A stretch of DNA of 64,000 nt from Symsagittifera roscoffensis (lineage: Eukaryota > Xenacoelomorpha > Acoela > Convolutidae): NCBI RefSeq assembly GCF_963678635.1, contig NC_087065.1:54898397-54962396 (forward strand), written 5' to 3'. Made by a program: the position numbers and the translations under genes. The stretch's first letter is position 1, and every line of letters starts with the position of its first letter. The notes beneath the pieces were generated by a model that was not told where the DNA came from, searched no databases, and saw only the letters and a program-made list of their open reading frames with translations. This document shows positions 62,375 to 64,000 of the stretch, one piece after another.

Positions 62375-62900
62375 TTTTCTTTGTTGCGACTTTTGTAATG
62401 AAACTAACGGAATATTTGTGCTCGAGGTGGTAGTCCGACAAAATTCGACTTTTTAGCTAGCCATTTTTGACGGATTTCTTAAAAATATCATTCAAAAGGT
62501 TTTTGTTGTCATGAGCTTAAATTTAAAAAGATATCCCACCTAAGATCTTTTTTGTAGAGTTATAGGGGTTTAAAGATTGCCATTTTCGCCAAAGGGGGAC
62601 AAATAACGCGCAATTTAATCCCTCTTAGAAACCGTTCCAAATTGATTGAAGGAAACTTATTGTTCCGACTTTTGAAGAAAACGGAATTTTTATGCTCGGT
62701 ATGGTTTTTTTATTCAGTCAACTTTCACCGATCAAATAAAAATTTTAAAAACTGTTTGAAGATATCGACTTCCTGAGTTCAAATGTAGAAAGATATTTCA
62801 CCTCAGATTATTTTTTGTAAAGTTCTGGGGGTTTGAAGTTAGCCAAATTATAATTATCTATACTCTGGACTAAATTATGCGCGCTTTGAAGAGTTTATTC
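62375..62900 (+). repeat. Degenerate tandem repeat, about 285-bp unit
   Basis: The units at about 62388 and 62664 share CGACTTTTG, ACGGAAT.TTTGTGCTCG/TTATGCTCG, AAAGATAT..CACCT, TTTTTTGTA.AGTT and GGGTTTAAAG/GGGTTTGAAG in the same order. This is an old tandem duplication or satellite fragment. Confidence 0.55.
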
Positions 62901-63119
62901 ATAATGCTGAGAGGTTAACGCGAATTCAAAACGAATCATTTAGCGTGGCAAATTATCCTGCAAAACAAAATTGGTCCAAATTGAATTGAGGCTAGCCAAT
63001 TTGTCGTATTAATTTCATACGACTCAAAAATTTACATTTTGATATTATTCAAAATTTATAGGTTTTCAATATTTTTTTCCTAAAACCTATTTGATATTAA
63101 TTAAGGGACAGTCGGAACA

Positions 63120-63138
63120 ATCAGGGCTTTGCCCTGAT
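63120..63138 (+). repeat. Perfect 8-bp hairpin
   Basis: ATCAGGGC and GCCCTGAT pair around TTT. A related block at 63336-63354 keeps a 7-bp stem with one G-T wobble around TTC, and the same downstream AGCAG.-TTGTTT sequence. Confidence 0.65.
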
Positions 63139-64000
63139 ATACGAGCAGATTTGTTTGCCATAAATAAGTTGGCACTAGGAGCGAAATTTACTACTTGTAC
63201 TTTATATGGCGTGTGAGGGGATGATTTTTACAAAAAAAGTTCGAGTTGGTTTGAAACAAAATTTCAATTTAAGTTATTACATTTAGTTTTTTCTTGTTAT
63301 TACTGCTCCATAGAACTTAAAAGGTACTCGGAAGATTCAGGGCTTCGCCTTGATACAAGCAGTCTTGTTTCCATTTCAATTAAACCTCGATCAGAGAGGC
63401 AGTAGTTTTTTTTTCCTACCGTATTCTACTTCCACTGCTCAAGAGCTGTTTATAATCTGTGCATAACCGTGTCTATTTTATATAAGTCTATATAAGTCCG
63501 TTTAAGTCTATATTTCATTTTTAACAGCTAACTTTTGTCGTTTTCTCGTAAATTTGTAACTTAAGATTTTCAAGCAAACAGCATGGAGTCATGATTTTGA
63601 ATTCAATTGATCTATCTCAACTCTTAAGCAAGCTCAACAGCTCTGGTCCTTTTTGTCCCCTATAGTTCCAGGTTGATTTGTCAGTTTTGGATAAAAGGTG
63701 TTTAGATTGGATCGAATAAATTTAGAAGGTCAAAACAATTTTTATCTGTTTTTGCTATTTTACCCCTGCTATCAATCAAAAAATTAGTCAACGAGTAATT
63801 TTTTGCTTGGGCAAGTTATATAAAATGAGGAGTATATCTCTAATTAGTTTCTCCTAAACGAATTGAGAAGTACTTTTCTAGCTATTTCCTTCTACGAATG
63901 CATTACGAGAACATAATTCTACGATTGCATAATCCTTACTTTCGTCGAAAGTCGGAACAAAAAATCACCCCAGGAACCCCAGGAAAATATATTCCTCACT

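Larger units (their letters stand above)
62034..64000. other. AT-rich flank with tandem-like repeats
   Basis: No gene is seen. It holds two degenerate copies of a roughly 285-bp unit (62375-62900) and two related hairpin blocks (63120-63138 and 63336-63354). GTCGGAACAA recurs at about 63111 and 63952. Confidence 0.5.

Overview
This looks like nuclear DNA of an AT-rich invertebrate animal, perhaps a nematode or another small invertebrate. The basis is indirect: AT-rich intergenic sequence, short introns with GTAAGT...TTTTTAG or TTTCAG borders, and Ty3/gypsy, hAT-like and possibly Polinton-like elements. There are no operons and no bacterial gene layout. No complete host gene is visible. Almost everything recognisable is mobile DNA of different ages. 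I cannot name the species.

Layout. (1) 1-12793, minus strand: copy A of a giant Ty3-like retroelement, cut off by the window edge on its 3' side and missing about 5.5 kb at its 5' end. (2) 12794-14412: degenerate repeats. (3) 14413-20618, plus strand: a 6.2-kb Ty3/gypsy element (called Gy-2 here) with identical 231-bp LTRs and an ATTT target duplication. (4) 20799-21080: a probable last exon of a host gene, followed 35 bp later by two nested MITEs (21124-21951). (5) 21960-29640: AT-rich decayed sequence with old repeats and a broken coiled-coil reading frame. (6) 29640-33640: a badly decayed family B DNA polymerase gene, plus a second fragment of its 3' end at 35268-35480. (7) 35481-39983, minus strand: a decayed gypsy element with two diverged LTRs. 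(8) 40964-59864, plus strand: copy B of the giant element, 18,901 bp, with 410-bp LTRs that differ at one base and a TTTG target duplication. (9) 59869-64000: degenerate tandem repeats, a 307-bp hAT-type MITE with an 8-bp target duplication, and one possible host exon.

The giant element is the main result. From 5' to 3' it carries: LTR; primer-binding site; a 1.25-kb leader with paired hairpins; ORFs of 77 and 155 aa; a 579-aa ORF fused in frame, apart from a stop, to Gag; protease; reverse transcriptase; RNase H; integrase with a GPY/F-like tail; two tiny hydrophobic ORFs; a 376-codon ORF with no AUG; an 872-aa envelope-like glycoprotein; and a 603-aa protein of unknown function. A structured 3' region with a candidate 87-nt intron and the second LTR follow. 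Several downstream ORFs are linked by ATGA stop/start overlaps, as in compact viruses. Where copies A and B can be compared, they differ mostly at third codon positions and by in-frame indels, so the unusual ORFs appear to have been under protein-level selection.

Neither copy looks intact. Copy B has two in-frame stops around the start of Gag and a one-base deletion between protease and reverse transcriptase. Copy A has a nonsense codon between RNase H and integrase and a 30-bp insertion with stops in the last ORF. The lesions differ, so each copy shows what the other lost. Envelope and the AUG-less ORF are full length in both.
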